From positions 1 to 23,418 of the forward strand of contig JAWKTT010000053.1 in the NCBI GenBank assembly GCA_041398965.1: a stretch of DNA of 23,418 nucleotides. Reading direction: 5' to 3'. Of the stretch, positions 15,033 through 22,330 are shown in pieces. Each line of letters opens with the position of its first letter. Position 1 is the stretch's first letter. A program made the translations under genes and the position numbers. The DNA comes from JAWKTT01 sp041398965 (lineage in GTDB: Bacteria > Planctomycetota > Planctomycetia > Planctomycetales > Planctomycetaceae). The notes beneath the pieces were generated by a model, which searched no databases, had not been told where the DNA came from, and was given only the letters and a program-made list of their open reading frames with translations.

Positions 15033-15434
15033 TCATTCAGCAAAACCGAACCCACAGATTCTTGCGATAGTGTGCAACGCGATACCGCCGAGCGGCATCG
15101 GAGTCAGGCAGAGGACAAGTACGATGATGGAGAGACCACGTTGCAGTCGGCGGGTTGATGTGAGGATAGCTTGAGTAGCGATAGGCAGGCCGACCAAGAA
15201 ACCAAGCAAGACAAACAGGAAGGACGAACCAGCTGCCCCCATCGGACGAATCACGGAACCGTGTTCAATCTTCAGTAAAGGCAGAAAGCAACCGACGGCT
15301 CCAGAATTTGCAACTACCGCGACGAAGAAGGCAAGGACCAACCAACGATTCGAAGTCTGGTTCTCTTCCCAGTTCAACTCGGCTTTCGAAGATGCGAATG
15401 GGTTGGATTTCGAGTGGACGATTCGTGTCTCCAT
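15033..15434 (-). CDS. Small unknown membrane protein
   Basis: The product is 133 residues. About 30 polar cytosolic residues are followed by three hydrophobic segments: WLVLAFFVAVVANSGAVGCF, SSFLFVLLGFLVGLPIATQA and LSIIVLVLCLTPMPLGGIAL, the last followed by an amphipathic end. Between segments 2 and 3 is a basic loop (TSTRRLQRG). The ATG at 15434 is the first in frame, with only a weak ribosome binding site. No family is recognised. attC-like site 5 lies 24 bases upstream on the same strand. Downstream, the group II intron remnant starts after about 75 bases, and no hairpin is visible there. Confidence 0.72.
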   Translation of the reverse strand: METRIVHSKSNPFASSKAELNWEENQTSNRWLVLAFFVAVVANSGAVGCFLPLLKIEHGSVIRPMGAAGSSFLFVLLGFLVGLPIATQAILTSTRRLQRGLSIIVLVLCLTPMPLGGIALHTIARICGFGFAE

Positions 15435-15457
15435 TAACTATGAGGTTGAATCAAGCG

Positions 15458-15540
15458 ACAGAACGACCAAGATCACGGGGCGGCCGTGATCGACTTTACA
15501 TCCAAGCCCCACAATGACGGCCGCTCCCCTGCATCGTTTT
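15458..15540 (-). repeat. attC-like site 5, abutted by the group II intron
   Basis: On the minus strand it reads AAAACGATGCAGGGGAGCGG CCG ... CGGCCGCCCCGTGATC ... GGTCGTTCTG. The arms GGGGAGCGGCCG (near 15525) and CGGCCGCCCC (near 15485) pair, and AACGA at the left pairs with TCGTT at the right. The right-end heptamer GTTCTGT departs from GTTRRRY. The left end is truncated or split at 15540, where the intron begins. Beyond the intron, minus-strand sequence leads straight to the stop of the gene at 16404-16883. Confidence 0.65.
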
Positions 15541-16382
15541 GTGTACGCCGGGCATGGGCGTGTTGTTTTGGGGTGTAAGTCCCCTGTACGAGACTGGAAA
15601 CTTTCGGAAGTCATTGTCTAATGATTTGTCTGAAAAGGGAAGTACGAGACGAAGGCGGGCACCGACCGCTAGGTTGGTCGCGGGAGGGGGACCGACCGTG
15701 GGGAGGAAGCCGGAGAAGAGATGCGTAAACGCCGGGTTTGTACGATTTCGCCACCCGGATCTCTTCCCGTCCAAGCTACGAGGCTACGAACAGAAACGCC
15801 GTACAAGGCCGGTTCGACCAGGCGAGTGAGCACAACATCACAAAGCCGTCCCCAGTCGGTCGTTCAGGTCGGTGTTCGTGATTCGCTCTGCCAGAGCAAA
15901 ATGGCGAGCTTGCGCAGCGAAACAACACGTTCTTATCCGGGGAGACCTGCCAGGCGGCTTGCGAGTCATCGTTCGCTTCCATGAGTAGGGCTTGCCCGAA
16001 AGGTGGGAACACTGCGGAGCAATCCGTGGTGGGCGAGGCAGGAGTCAGCCGAGGTCGTAGTACCGCCACTCGAAGTCCAATCGAGTCGGGAAGGGCCGAA
16101 CAATGAAGAACAAGGAGGAGCCATCGGCCAACTCGCAACGAGGAAAGCGTTTTGACGCATTGTCCCGACCGGGATCGACCGTTGCGGCGCGGGCCGAGCA
16201 GCCAGCCTTGAGTCGACGCGATCAGTTTCTGCCGGGAGCAGTCCTCCATGAGTCCAACATCGAGCCTGCTTTCTGAAAGCAACTGTCGCACTCGACTTCC
16301 CACCTTCGTTGAACCGCCGGACGCGGACCCGCATGTCCGGTGGTGTGGGGGGCGCCGCCAGCGATGGCGGCGCCTACCCGAT
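15541..16382 (+). mobile_element. ORF-deleted group II intron, antisense to the cassette-like genes
   Basis: The 5' end is GTGTACGCCGGGCATGGGCG, followed by GGGGTGTAAGTCCCC and a long, structured domain I with stretches familiar from bacterial group II introns (GACGAAGGCGGGCACCGACC, GGAGGAAGCCGGAGAAGAG, GCCGTACAAGGCCGGTTCG). A short frame from ATG 16103 (MKNKEEPSANSQRGKRFDAL) is the beginning of an intron-encoded protein. It stops at about 16276, and the sequence jumps to the last 20 or so bases of such an ORF (CTTCCCACCTTCGTTGAACC). The reverse transcriptase is therefore deleted while domains V and VI are intact. It could splice or move only with a protein supplied in trans. The length is about 842 bases. 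Boundaries are set by GTGTA at the start and CCCGAT at the end, within a few bases. Confidence 0.85.
16311..16382 (+). ncRNA. Group II intron domains V and VI
   Basis: Domain V: ACCGCCGGAC (16313-16322) pairs over ten positions, including one G-T, with GTCCGGTGGT (16335-16344). The top GCG...CGC stem and a two-base AT bulge are in the usual place. Domain VI: GGCGCCGCCA (16351-16360) and TGGCGGCGCC (16365-16374) form a perfect 10-bp stem with a GCGA loop. TACCCGAT then ends the intron, placing an A seven bases from the 3' end as the likely branch point. Confidence 0.85.
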
Positions 16383-16403
16383 TATTTGCTTTTTGCGTTA
16401 CGG

Positions 16404-16883
16404 TCAATCGGATTCAAATGGCAGCGTTTGGAAAAACGCGGCCAAACGCCCGGCTTCCTCTTTGGTCAGATCGTACGGCAAGTCGATTTGCATCTCGTAA
16501 TCTTCGCGCAAGTGATAGCGATGGGTGAGAAGCCAATCGTCCTCGGCTTCTTCCTCTTGCGCTTCGTCCACGGGTTCAAGCTCTTGTGGCTCTCCTGCCG
16601 CGAGACGTGCCAACGCAGTAAGTTCAGTTTCCCATGAGAATCGAGAGCGATGATTGTGCCTGCCGACGATGAATTGTCTACATCCGATATCGGCAAGACG
16701 CTTGAATAGGCTGACAACGTCGGCACGCGTTGGCGCACTGTCTTCATCCGTAAGGTTTTGAATCGTTCGCTCGACGGTCGTTTCCCAACGGTTACGTCGT
16801 CGTTGGGCCGCATGGTCAAAGAACGCCTGCGCGGTCGGGTTGTCCGTATAGAGTTGCTTTAGTTGAGAGACGTCGACTGCCAT
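16404..16883 (-). CDS. Unknown small cytosolic protein, possibly nucleic-acid binding
   Basis: The product is 159 residues. The start at 16883 is well supported by CAGGAG six bases upstream. The N-terminal half is helical and polar (MAVDVSQLKQLYTDNPTAQA, FFDHAAQRRRNRWETTVERT). A winged-helix-like passage follows (TRADVVSLFKRLADIGCRQF, IVGRHNHRSRFSWETELTAL). An acidic stretch EEEAEDDW separates this from a C-terminal part (HREDYEMQIDLPYDLTKEEA, GRLAAFFQTLPFES). The 'GCxQFIxGRxxxxSRFxW' passage recalls a widespread family of small uncharacterised proteins. The DNA-binding idea is an inference from that passage only. It is the first gene of the leftward half of the array. Its attC-like site is separated from it by the group II intron. 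Confidence 0.8.
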   Translation of the reverse strand: MAVDVSQLKQLYTDNPTAQAFFDHAAQRRRNRWETTVERTIQNLTDEDSAPTRADVVSLFKRLADIGCRQFIVGRHNHRSRFSWETELTALARLAAGEPQELEPVDEAQEEEAEDDWLLTHRYHLREDYEMQIDLPYDLTKEEAGRLAAFFQTLPFESD

Positions 16884-17600
16884 GATCGCTCCTGCGGGGA
16901 ACTGTGGTTCAGCAAATAACTAATTGATAGACAGAACTCATCTGCCTTTGCTTCGCGGGACGGTTCTGTCTAATTGGAATAGGACAGCAGTATCCGGGAG
17001 GTCTGGCGTTGATGCAACTTCTTTTACCCAAGAATGTTTGTCGATCAAGAAAGAGATGAGCCGTGAATCATCGAGACGGCAAGCACGGAACAAATGACCC
17101 GGAATGTTGCTGCCAGAGGGGATGAAAGGGAGAAATGTCACCACGATTCTGTGTCATGCGGAAGAATCCCACGGGAATTCGGAAGGAAAGACGGAACGGC
17201 GTCGCGCAACGAAATTGCTCATCACCATCATTGACTTCAGGAAGCCGATTCCCGCGCTCGACCGACCGTAGCAGCGTCGCGGTGATCGCTCGAATGCGCG
17301 GGGGGGAGTGACTCGCAGTGGTCTTGTTGGGATTCCGTTCCCTTGGGCGGGGTATGAGGAGGGCTGATTGAACTCATCCTGAACAGAACGAGCTGGAAGC
17401 GTCAGCGACGGAATCCTGAGACGGAACATTGCGACGGACAACTCGCCAAACGAGAATGAGACACACGGTCCCCGAATGTTCGTCCGCGTGGCACATCGAT
17501 GATGGCCTGCGGTGAATTTCGCTAGTGTCGTGTCTCACTCAGATGGGAGCTTATTTATTGCAGCGCGGGCGACTTTGAAGTGGACCCTGGTATACGGACC
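16884..17600. other. Stretch without a supported gene
   Basis: Frames at 16938-17144 and 17154-17441 (minus strand) are open but have no start signal, no recognisable domain and arginine-rich, random-looking composition. I found no integron integrase here, the position where one might be expected upstream of the leftward genes, and no hairpin comparable to the attC-like sites. Confidence 0.45.
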
Positions 17601-17619
17601 AGTTGAGCTGAATCGTTGA

Positions 17620-17975
17620 GTGGACTCGAGGTCGGTTGTTGTCAGTGTTAAGTGGGGAGGTTGGCGGCTTGTGGATTCGAAGGTCAGGGAGGTTTTTGTC
17701 AGCGGCGCGCTTGATCGTACAACGGCACTGGCGGAGCCAGTGGCGCCCGAATCGAATCCTATCGAAAGTGCCACCCCGCCGCTGGTGGGCCTCTTGGAAT
17801 TCTGCAAGTCGCCCAAACACGGCCGTTGGCTGAGCACTGCGCAAAACGAACTGGGCTGTCGGACAAGTCAATGCATCAGCGACCGTCGCGACGGCTGCGA
17901 AGACGAACTACGAGAACAAACAACCGCGACGTGCAAAGACATCAACTCCACCCGGCGGGTCATCTCGTGACACTG
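17620..17975 (+). pseudogene. Remnant of an IS630-family transposase C-terminus
   Basis: The frame reads GGWRLVDSKVREVFVSGALD, then PPLVGLLEFCKSPKHGRWLS, TAQNELGCRTSQCISDRRDG and CEDELREQTTATCKDINSTR. This aligns by eye to the end of IS630-type DDE transposases: GWRxVxVTxRRT near the start, then the HxTPKHGSWLNxAExELSxLxxQCLxxR block that carries the last catalytic Glu. In this copy the Glu position is occupied by Q or N (STAQNEL), and the part between the two blocks is scrambled. No inverted terminal repeats are seen. It is a decayed fragment 50 bases before the terminator of the tRNA gene. Confidence 0.65.
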
Positions 17976-18023
17976 GAACAACATTCAGTAATGAGCCAAG
18001 TGGTGACCCAGAAAACAAAGAAA

Positions 18024-18052
18024 ACCCCGAGAAACGGGTCGTTTCTCGGGGT
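18024..18052 (-). terminator. Rho-independent terminator of the tRNA-Leu gene
   Basis: ACCCCGAGAAACG (18024-18036) and CGTTTCTCGGGGT (18040-18052) form a perfect 13-bp stem with a 3-base loop. On the minus strand it is followed by TTTTCTTTGTTTTC, and it begins 14 bases after the tRNA 3' end. Confidence 0.9.
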
Positions 18053-18065
18053 CTTCATCCTGGAG

Positions 18066-18147
<82 letters not shown>

Positions 18148-19160
18148 GAGCCTTTTTTACAGTAACTTCTTGACCTCTCATCCAACCCCTGCCGGGTAGC
18201 GGCACCTGAGATGCCACAAGTGGACAGGATGAAACCGTCAAAGCTAAGACAGGATTTCCTGATGTTTTCCCATCAAAATGGCCAATGAGCCAAGATGATT
18301 CGAGGAAAGACCCCATGGTCTTTGGGATGTGGGGCGATCAAATCTCAACTGGTCGGGAGTATCTCGAAATCTGCAAGTCGTTGCAAGCGGGGACGCGGGC
18401 ACTCGACACCCCGACCGGCTGTCGGGTTCGCGATCTCCGACGTCGCTTTCTGAGTTCAAGGTCGGTGGTGATGGATGTCACTGAGTTGGACCGCGTCTGC
18501 ATTTCTGATGATCGGAGAGAGTTCAACCTGATGATACGTCGATGCCACAGGCAGATGGCAAGATTTAGAATTCGGCAACTTGCCACGATTACGGTTGCGG
18601 ATGGGACGAGTACGAGCTTAGACGGAACTGCCCTCATTACGCTAACCTCGTTTGAAGACATGAATTTCGTCGCCGGGACGTTGATGGTCTTTTGCCTGCG
18701 GCACCTTCGAGTTGGCCGCCGGGGTGGGGTTCCCAGGTGCCACCAATTTCGACTTCACCCTCACCGAGACCGTTGCCGCGTCCGACCGGTCTCGCATCGA
18801 CATCAATGTCATTAGCACCCTTCCGAAAGCAGTGTTTCACCTGATGGAGATTCCAGAGGATTCCTGCGATTTCGTTGGAGCGGGAGACGACTGTCTGACT
18901 CTGCGGAGTTTCTCGAAAGGTTTATGAGTTGCGAACTGGCCCAATGATTCCATGTCCTCAGACTGTGGTGTTCCGGGCGTTTCCTGACTGCCTGTTGAAA
19001 GACGAAGGTCAAGCTTTCCAGATGGACCGGGTGCTGTTTGATTTCTGGGCAATCAAGCGTACGAGTTGATGGTGTTAGCTTGGAAAAGCTGACCCACAGT
19101 CGTTTTTCGTCGGGCTGCCAATCCACTACGTTGTCGCTTACGATCGACGGAATTCTGATC
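18148..19160. other. Stretch with decayed coding-like sequence but no supported gene
   Basis: A plus-strand frame (18285-18815) is open for 176 codons but has no ribosome binding site and turns into a histidine/arginine-rich nonsense end. From about 18700 a different plus frame reads LAAGVGFPGATNFDFTLTET then VAASDRSRIDINVI, which looks like real protein. The two may be parts of one broken gene with a frameshift near 18690. I do not recognise the family, and no intact gene can be drawn. Confidence 0.35.
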
Positions 19161-19171
19161 TAGAAACGGCA

Positions 19172-19206
19172 AAACGCCCGACTGCTTTGGGGGCAGACGG
19201 GCGTTT
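19172..19206. terminator. Hairpin downstream of the lipoprotein gene
   Basis: AAACGCCCG and CGGGCGTTT (9 bp) enclose an A-A mismatch and CTGC/GCAG (4 bp) with a short G/T loop. Weak T stretches lie on both sides. The position about 105 bases after the stop of the leftward gene at 19312-19896 suits a terminator for it. Confidence 0.65.
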
Positions 19207-19311
19207 GCTTCTGGAGGAGATCGCTTGATGAACTGAATCGTTGAACTGTGAGGTCAGAGGGACGTGGGGGCACTTGGGGTGACCGAGCGTCTTGGCCTCT
19301 GCGGTTGTGGA

Positions 19312-19896
19312 TTAGTTCGCGGAGGGTCCGGCACAGCGGATCAGGTGGTCGTGGTCGATGTAGACCACTTCCTGTCGTTCGTCGGTGTGGGTGAAGGGGA
19401 CGGGCCAGTGGGACCGTATTGTTTCGTCGAAGAAAATAGTACACTTGTAGTGACAGTGATGCAGACGGGCGGGGCCGGCGAGAGGATAGAAGCGGCACTC
19501 TCCCAGTCGGTCGACCATCGGCTCGACCACCATTCGGACGTTGTTGCGACTCGTTTCGGCGAGGAAGTACACCCCACCGGAAACGTTGTCGGGCAACGTC
19601 AGCATGACTTCGTCGGCACTCGGCGGATCGAGGCAGAAGATCGGGGCGTTTTCCCCTTCGACCGGGTCAAGAATGGGAACTTTTCCATATCGCTCGTCGA
19701 CCCAGTAAGCCTCTTCGACCTTACCGCTGAGGTAAGGGGAGATCGGAATTAGGGGAGTCGTCCCGAACAGGTTCCCCACAGCGAAGGCGTCTTTGGCAAA
19801 CCAGTACGCCATCTTGCAGCCGGAGTTGGGGACTGTTGACAGCAGAATGGCTGCTGCAAAAAGCATCTTCTTCAGATGCTGACCGTATCGTTTCAT
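19312..19896 (-). CDS. Unknown planctomycete-style lipoprotein
   Basis: The product is 194 residues. The start at 19896 has GGAGGG about ten bases upstream. MKRYGQHLKKMLFAAAILLS then TVPNSGC is a lipoprotein-like signal (the NSGC box is not canonical). The mature part has short hydrophobic stretches (MAYWFAKDAFAVGNLFGTTP) and then a beta-rich domain: APIFCLDPPSADEVMLTLPD, NVSGGVYFLAETSRNNVRMV and ECRFYPLAGPARLHHCHYKC, ending with ERQEVVYIDHDHLIRC. Several Cys and His residues in the second half could bind metal or form disulfides. No family is recognised. It is transcribed away from the Gly-Gly-ended gene, with a 400-base gap between them. Confidence 0.8.
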   Translation of the reverse strand: MKRYGQHLKKMLFAAAILLSTVPNSGCKMAYWFAKDAFAVGNLFGTTPLIPISPYLSGKVEEAYWVDERYGKVPILDPVEGENAPIFCLDPPSADEVMLTLPDNVSGGVYFLAETSRNNVRMVVEPMVDRLGECRFYPLAGPARLHHCHYKCTIFFDETIRSHWPVPFTHTDERQEVVYIDHDHLIRCAGPSAN

Positions 19897-20295
19897 CTTG
19901 ACATCCCTCCAGATGTATCCTTGCGGATTGATGACCGGCAAGTCTGTTGCCGGAATCGGATCACGAGGAACTCTCACGATCCTTAATAGGGGTATCGGCG
20001 TGCTGAATAAGAGAACTTGGGGGAATGTTCCGGTTTTGTCGATTTCCGTGTTCTCAACGTTCTTTCGGGAAGTATCGGCAAACCGCGTCCCCCACTGGAG
20101 TCGACTGGGGCATCGGAGTTTTACTGTCGTTTTTCAGGCCGAACTTCTCCCTGCGGGACGAAAGCAGTACCATTCCCGAGGTGGCGGGAAGTCTTGATTG
20201 GTCGAAGACGACTGATGAGATTCGTTCGGCAGAATGTGCCGCTGGTGTTTTTGCAGAGTCAGACGTTCGTGGTGGATCACAGCGGGGGTGCAGTT
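19897..20295. other. Divergent intergenic region without a supported gene
   Basis: This 400-base space lies between the leftward lipoprotein gene and the rightward Gly-Gly-ended gene. Open frames here lack start signals. It should hold the promoters of both genes, but I cannot point to convincing -35/-10 boxes. Confidence 0.4.
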
Positions 20296-20691
20296 ATGTC
20301 GACGAGCTTATTAGTCCGTGATGAGACAACATCGGGTCAGACGGTCCATGAGAGCGTGATCGAGTTTCTGACCGAGCGGGTCACCGTGCGGGAACTGATT
20401 CGGAGCCGTGTGTATCAAGAAGTGCAAGACTACAACCGCGGGGCGGATGCGACGTTTCGTGGACTGGTGCAGCCTGAGGGGGGGATCGCCAGAAAGGCTT
20501 CCACTGACGTTGTCGGGAATCGGGCGATCGATTGGGAGGTACAGTATCAGCGGGCGGTTGAGGCTTTTGAGTCGAATCAGGTGTTGGTGCTGTTAGATGA
20601 TCGGCAGTTGGAGACCCTCGAGGATGAAATCGTCATCCGTCCGGGAAGTGCGGTGTCGTTCTTGAAACTGACGCCGCTGGTGGGGGGATAA
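20296..20691 (+). CDS. Small protein with C-terminal Gly-Gly, possible ubiquitin/MoaD-like beta-grasp fold
   Basis: The product is 131 residues, starting at the ATG preceded by GCGGGGG. It opens with two predicted strands (TSLLVRDETTSGQTVHESVI, EFLTERVTV), then a helix (RELIRSRVYQEVQDYN). A variable middle of about 45 residues is followed by a helix (QYQRAVEAFESN) and strands VLVLLDDRQLETLEDEIVIR then PGSAVSFLKLTPLVGG, at which the protein ends. Strand-strand-helix followed by late strands, plus a terminal 'FLxLxPLVGG', resembles MoaD/ThiS and ubiquitin-like proteins, whose Gly-Gly end is activated by an E1-type enzyme. I recall related uncharacterised proteins, sometimes beside DUF4132 genes, but cannot verify this here. 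No E1, E2 or JAB protease gene is in the window. The gene ends 15 bases from the convergent glycerate kinase. Confidence 0.8.
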   Translation: MSTSLLVRDETTSGQTVHESVIEFLTERVTVRELIRSRVYQEVQDYNRGADATFRGLVQPEGGIARKASTDVVGNRAIDWEVQYQRAVEAFESNQVLVLLDDRQLETLEDEIVIRPGSAVSFLKLTPLVGG

Positions 20692-20706
20692 GCTCGAAGT
20701 GCTGAA

Positions 20707-22140
20707 CTACTCGGGAGGCACAGCAACGGGAGACGCGGCGTCGATGAGGACCACGCGGAGGTCCATAACGTTGGTGTGTGTCGGGCCAGTTTGGATGAGG
20801 CCGCCGGTCGCTTGAAGGAAGTTGTAGGACTCATGGGTTGCAAGTGCTTGCAGTGGGTCGAGTTGCAAGGTTCTTGCCTGTTGCCAGACGTTTAGGTCGG
20901 CGATCCCCCCGGCTGCATCTGTGGGGCCATCTTCGCCGTCGGTTCCTCCTGAGAGAAGGACGATCCCATCGGGGCGAATGTCACCGAACTCGACGAGGGC
21001 GGCGAGGGCCAGTTCCTGGTTCCGTCCCCCCTTGGGAGGGGGTGTGGTGTCGTCGGCAGTGCGGTCAAACAGAACGATTGGTTCTCCGCCGGAAAGCAGG
21101 CAGAGCGGACGACAATTCGGATCGTGACGAAGTTCAAGGGCACGGCGGGCAAGGTTTCTGCCCAGATCTGCGGCCACTCCGGCGATGTTCGTTTCGATGT
21201 CGACGACGGTGTAGCCCCGCTCGGTTGCGGCCTGGGCGGCTTGCGTCAGGGCGGTCCGATTGTTGCCGATAACATGATGCCTTACCCGGCAGGGAGTTTC
21301 GGTCTGTGGGGAGGGATGGTCGGTGGGAGTGTCGGTGAGCGAGGTTGAGTCTTGGTCGGCAAGTTGTTGGAGAACTGTCCAGACAGACTGGGGGACCGCG
21401 GCGTCGCTGCCAGGGAACGAGCGGAGCAAAGTGATGACGTCGCGAGTCGGTGTGTCGTCGGGGATTGTCGGGCCCGAGGCGATGATGTCGAGCGGATCAT
21501 TCAGGACATCGGAAAGGACCAGCACGAACATCCGCCCTGCCCTGCATTCGCGGAGTAGCCCTCCCCCTTTGATGGCGGAGAGTTTGCGGCGGACCCGATT
21601 GAGGTCGGTAATGGTGGCACCGCTCTTCATCAGAAAGCGGGTGACCGCCTGTTTGTCGGCCAGCGAGATGCCTTTGACGGGAGCGGGAAGCAACGCACTT
21701 CCGCCACCTGAAAGGAGGACGAGACAAATGTCCTCTGGGCCCAGTTCACTGACGATGTCGAGGATCTTTTCAGTTCCCGCGACCCCTGCGGCCGTTGGCT
21801 CATTGAGGCCGGCGGGACGTGCGGGGTGCAGATGAATCCAGTCGGTCGGCTGCACGCAGTCGGCAGGGATGTTCAGCCATCCGGTGCGGCGATGTGAGGA
21901 GTCGAGGGACCGCAACGCACGTTCGCATCCGATCGCCATTCCGGTACCGGCTTTGCCCCCTCCAACGACGGCGATTTGGGCCGACTTACTGAGGATGACC
22001 GACTCACCGGCGATTTCCAGTTGGTCGTTGTTGCTGGAGATTACCTGTTCGACAAGTCGATCCGACCGCACCGCATCGACTCCGGCCCTCCAGATGGCGA
22101 GCGCGTCGTTTCGCAGGGAGTTGGGAGTGCTGTCGGACAT
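20707..22140 (-). CDS. Glycerate 2-kinase, GckA/TtuD (MOFRL) type
   Basis: This enzyme phosphorylates D-glycerate to 2-phosphoglycerate using ATP, feeding glycerate, tartrate or serine-cycle carbon into glycolysis. The product is 477 residues. The N-terminal DUF4147 domain shows AVVGGGKAGTGMA, HPARPAGLNEPTAAG, VLLSGGGSALLPAPVKGISL, LNRVRRKLSAIKGGGLL and VLSDVLNDPLDIIASGPTIPD. The C-terminal MOFRL domain shows LLSGGEPIV, KGGRNQELALAAL and LLSGGTDGEDGPTDAAGG. The linker between them carries a threonine/proline/aspartate-rich insertion (DSTSLTDTPTDHPSPQTE). The ATG at 22140 is taken because a TTG-initiated extension to 22182 would add nothing conserved. No clear ribosome binding site is present. 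Domain order and length fit the family. Confidence 0.93.
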   Translation of the reverse strand: MSDSTPNSLRNDALAIWRAGVDAVRSDRLVEQVISSNNDQLEIAGESVILSKSAQIAVVGGGKAGTGMAIGCERALRSLDSSHRRTGWLNIPADCVQPTDWIHLHPARPAGLNEPTAAGVAGTEKILDIVSELGPEDICLVLLSGGGSALLPAPVKGISLADKQAVTRFLMKSGATITDLNRVRRKLSAIKGGGLLRECRAGRMFVLVLSDVLNDPLDIIASGPTIPDDTPTRDVITLLRSFPGSDAAVPQSVWTVLQQLADQDSTSLTDTPTDHPSPQTETPCRVRHHVIGNNRTALTQAAQAATERGYTVVDIETNIAGVAADLGRNLARRALELRHDPNCRPLCLLSGGEPIVLFDRTADDTTPPPKGGRNQELALAALVEFGDIRPDGIVLLSGGTDGEDGPTDAAGGIADLNVWQQARTLQLDPLQALATHESYNFLQATGGLIQTGPTHTNVMDLRVVLIDAASPVAVPPE

Positions 22141-22215
22141 GAAGGTGCTGGGTTTTGAGGTGATGGTACGGGAGGATCTCAATGGGAGAGGTTTTGAACG
22201 ACGCAGGATTGTTCC

Positions 22216-22258
22216 CTTTCGTTCCGCGAAAGATGGGTTCCTTTCGCGGAGCGAAAGG
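22216..22258. repeat. Pair of REP-like palindromes facing each other
   Basis: CTTTCGTTCCGCGAAAG (22216-22232) and CCTTTCGCGGAGCGAAAGG (22240-22258) are each palindromic (6-bp and 8-bp stems) and are near-exact reverse complements of one another, seven bases apart. They lie between the glycerate kinase start and the end of the peptidase gene and could form alternative hairpins or one long stem. Confidence 0.75.
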
Positions 22259-22330
22259 CGACTATGGTATTGGGACTATGGTAAGGGGACTCTGTTTGAT
22301 AGAAGTGCCGTGGGTGTCGGTCGCAGGGGG

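Noticed and set aside
6579..16883. CRISPR array
   Set aside because: The repeats are spaced by whole genes, are palindromic over 80-90 bases and vary in sequence. There are no short identical repeats with uniform spacers and no cas genes.
17154..17441. 95-codon minus-strand frame
   Set aside because: It has no start signal and no motif, and its composition is arginine- and serine-rich. It may be part of a dispersed planctomycete repeat, but that cannot be shown from one window.
16884..18023. Integron integrase at the right end of the leftward array
   Set aside because: No frame on either strand shows tyrosine-recombinase motifs. Only an IS630 remnant is present, so the array is called integrase-less within this window.
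18285..18815. 176-codon plus-strand frame
   Set aside because: It has no ribosome binding site and its last third is histidine/arginine nonsense, while a different frame becomes protein-like there. It is described as decayed sequence instead of a gene.
20017..20295. N-terminal extension of the Gly-Gly-ended protein
   Set aside because: The frame is open upstream, but the extra 93 codons lack protein-like character, and a purine-rich GCGGGGG site stands directly before the ATG at 20296.
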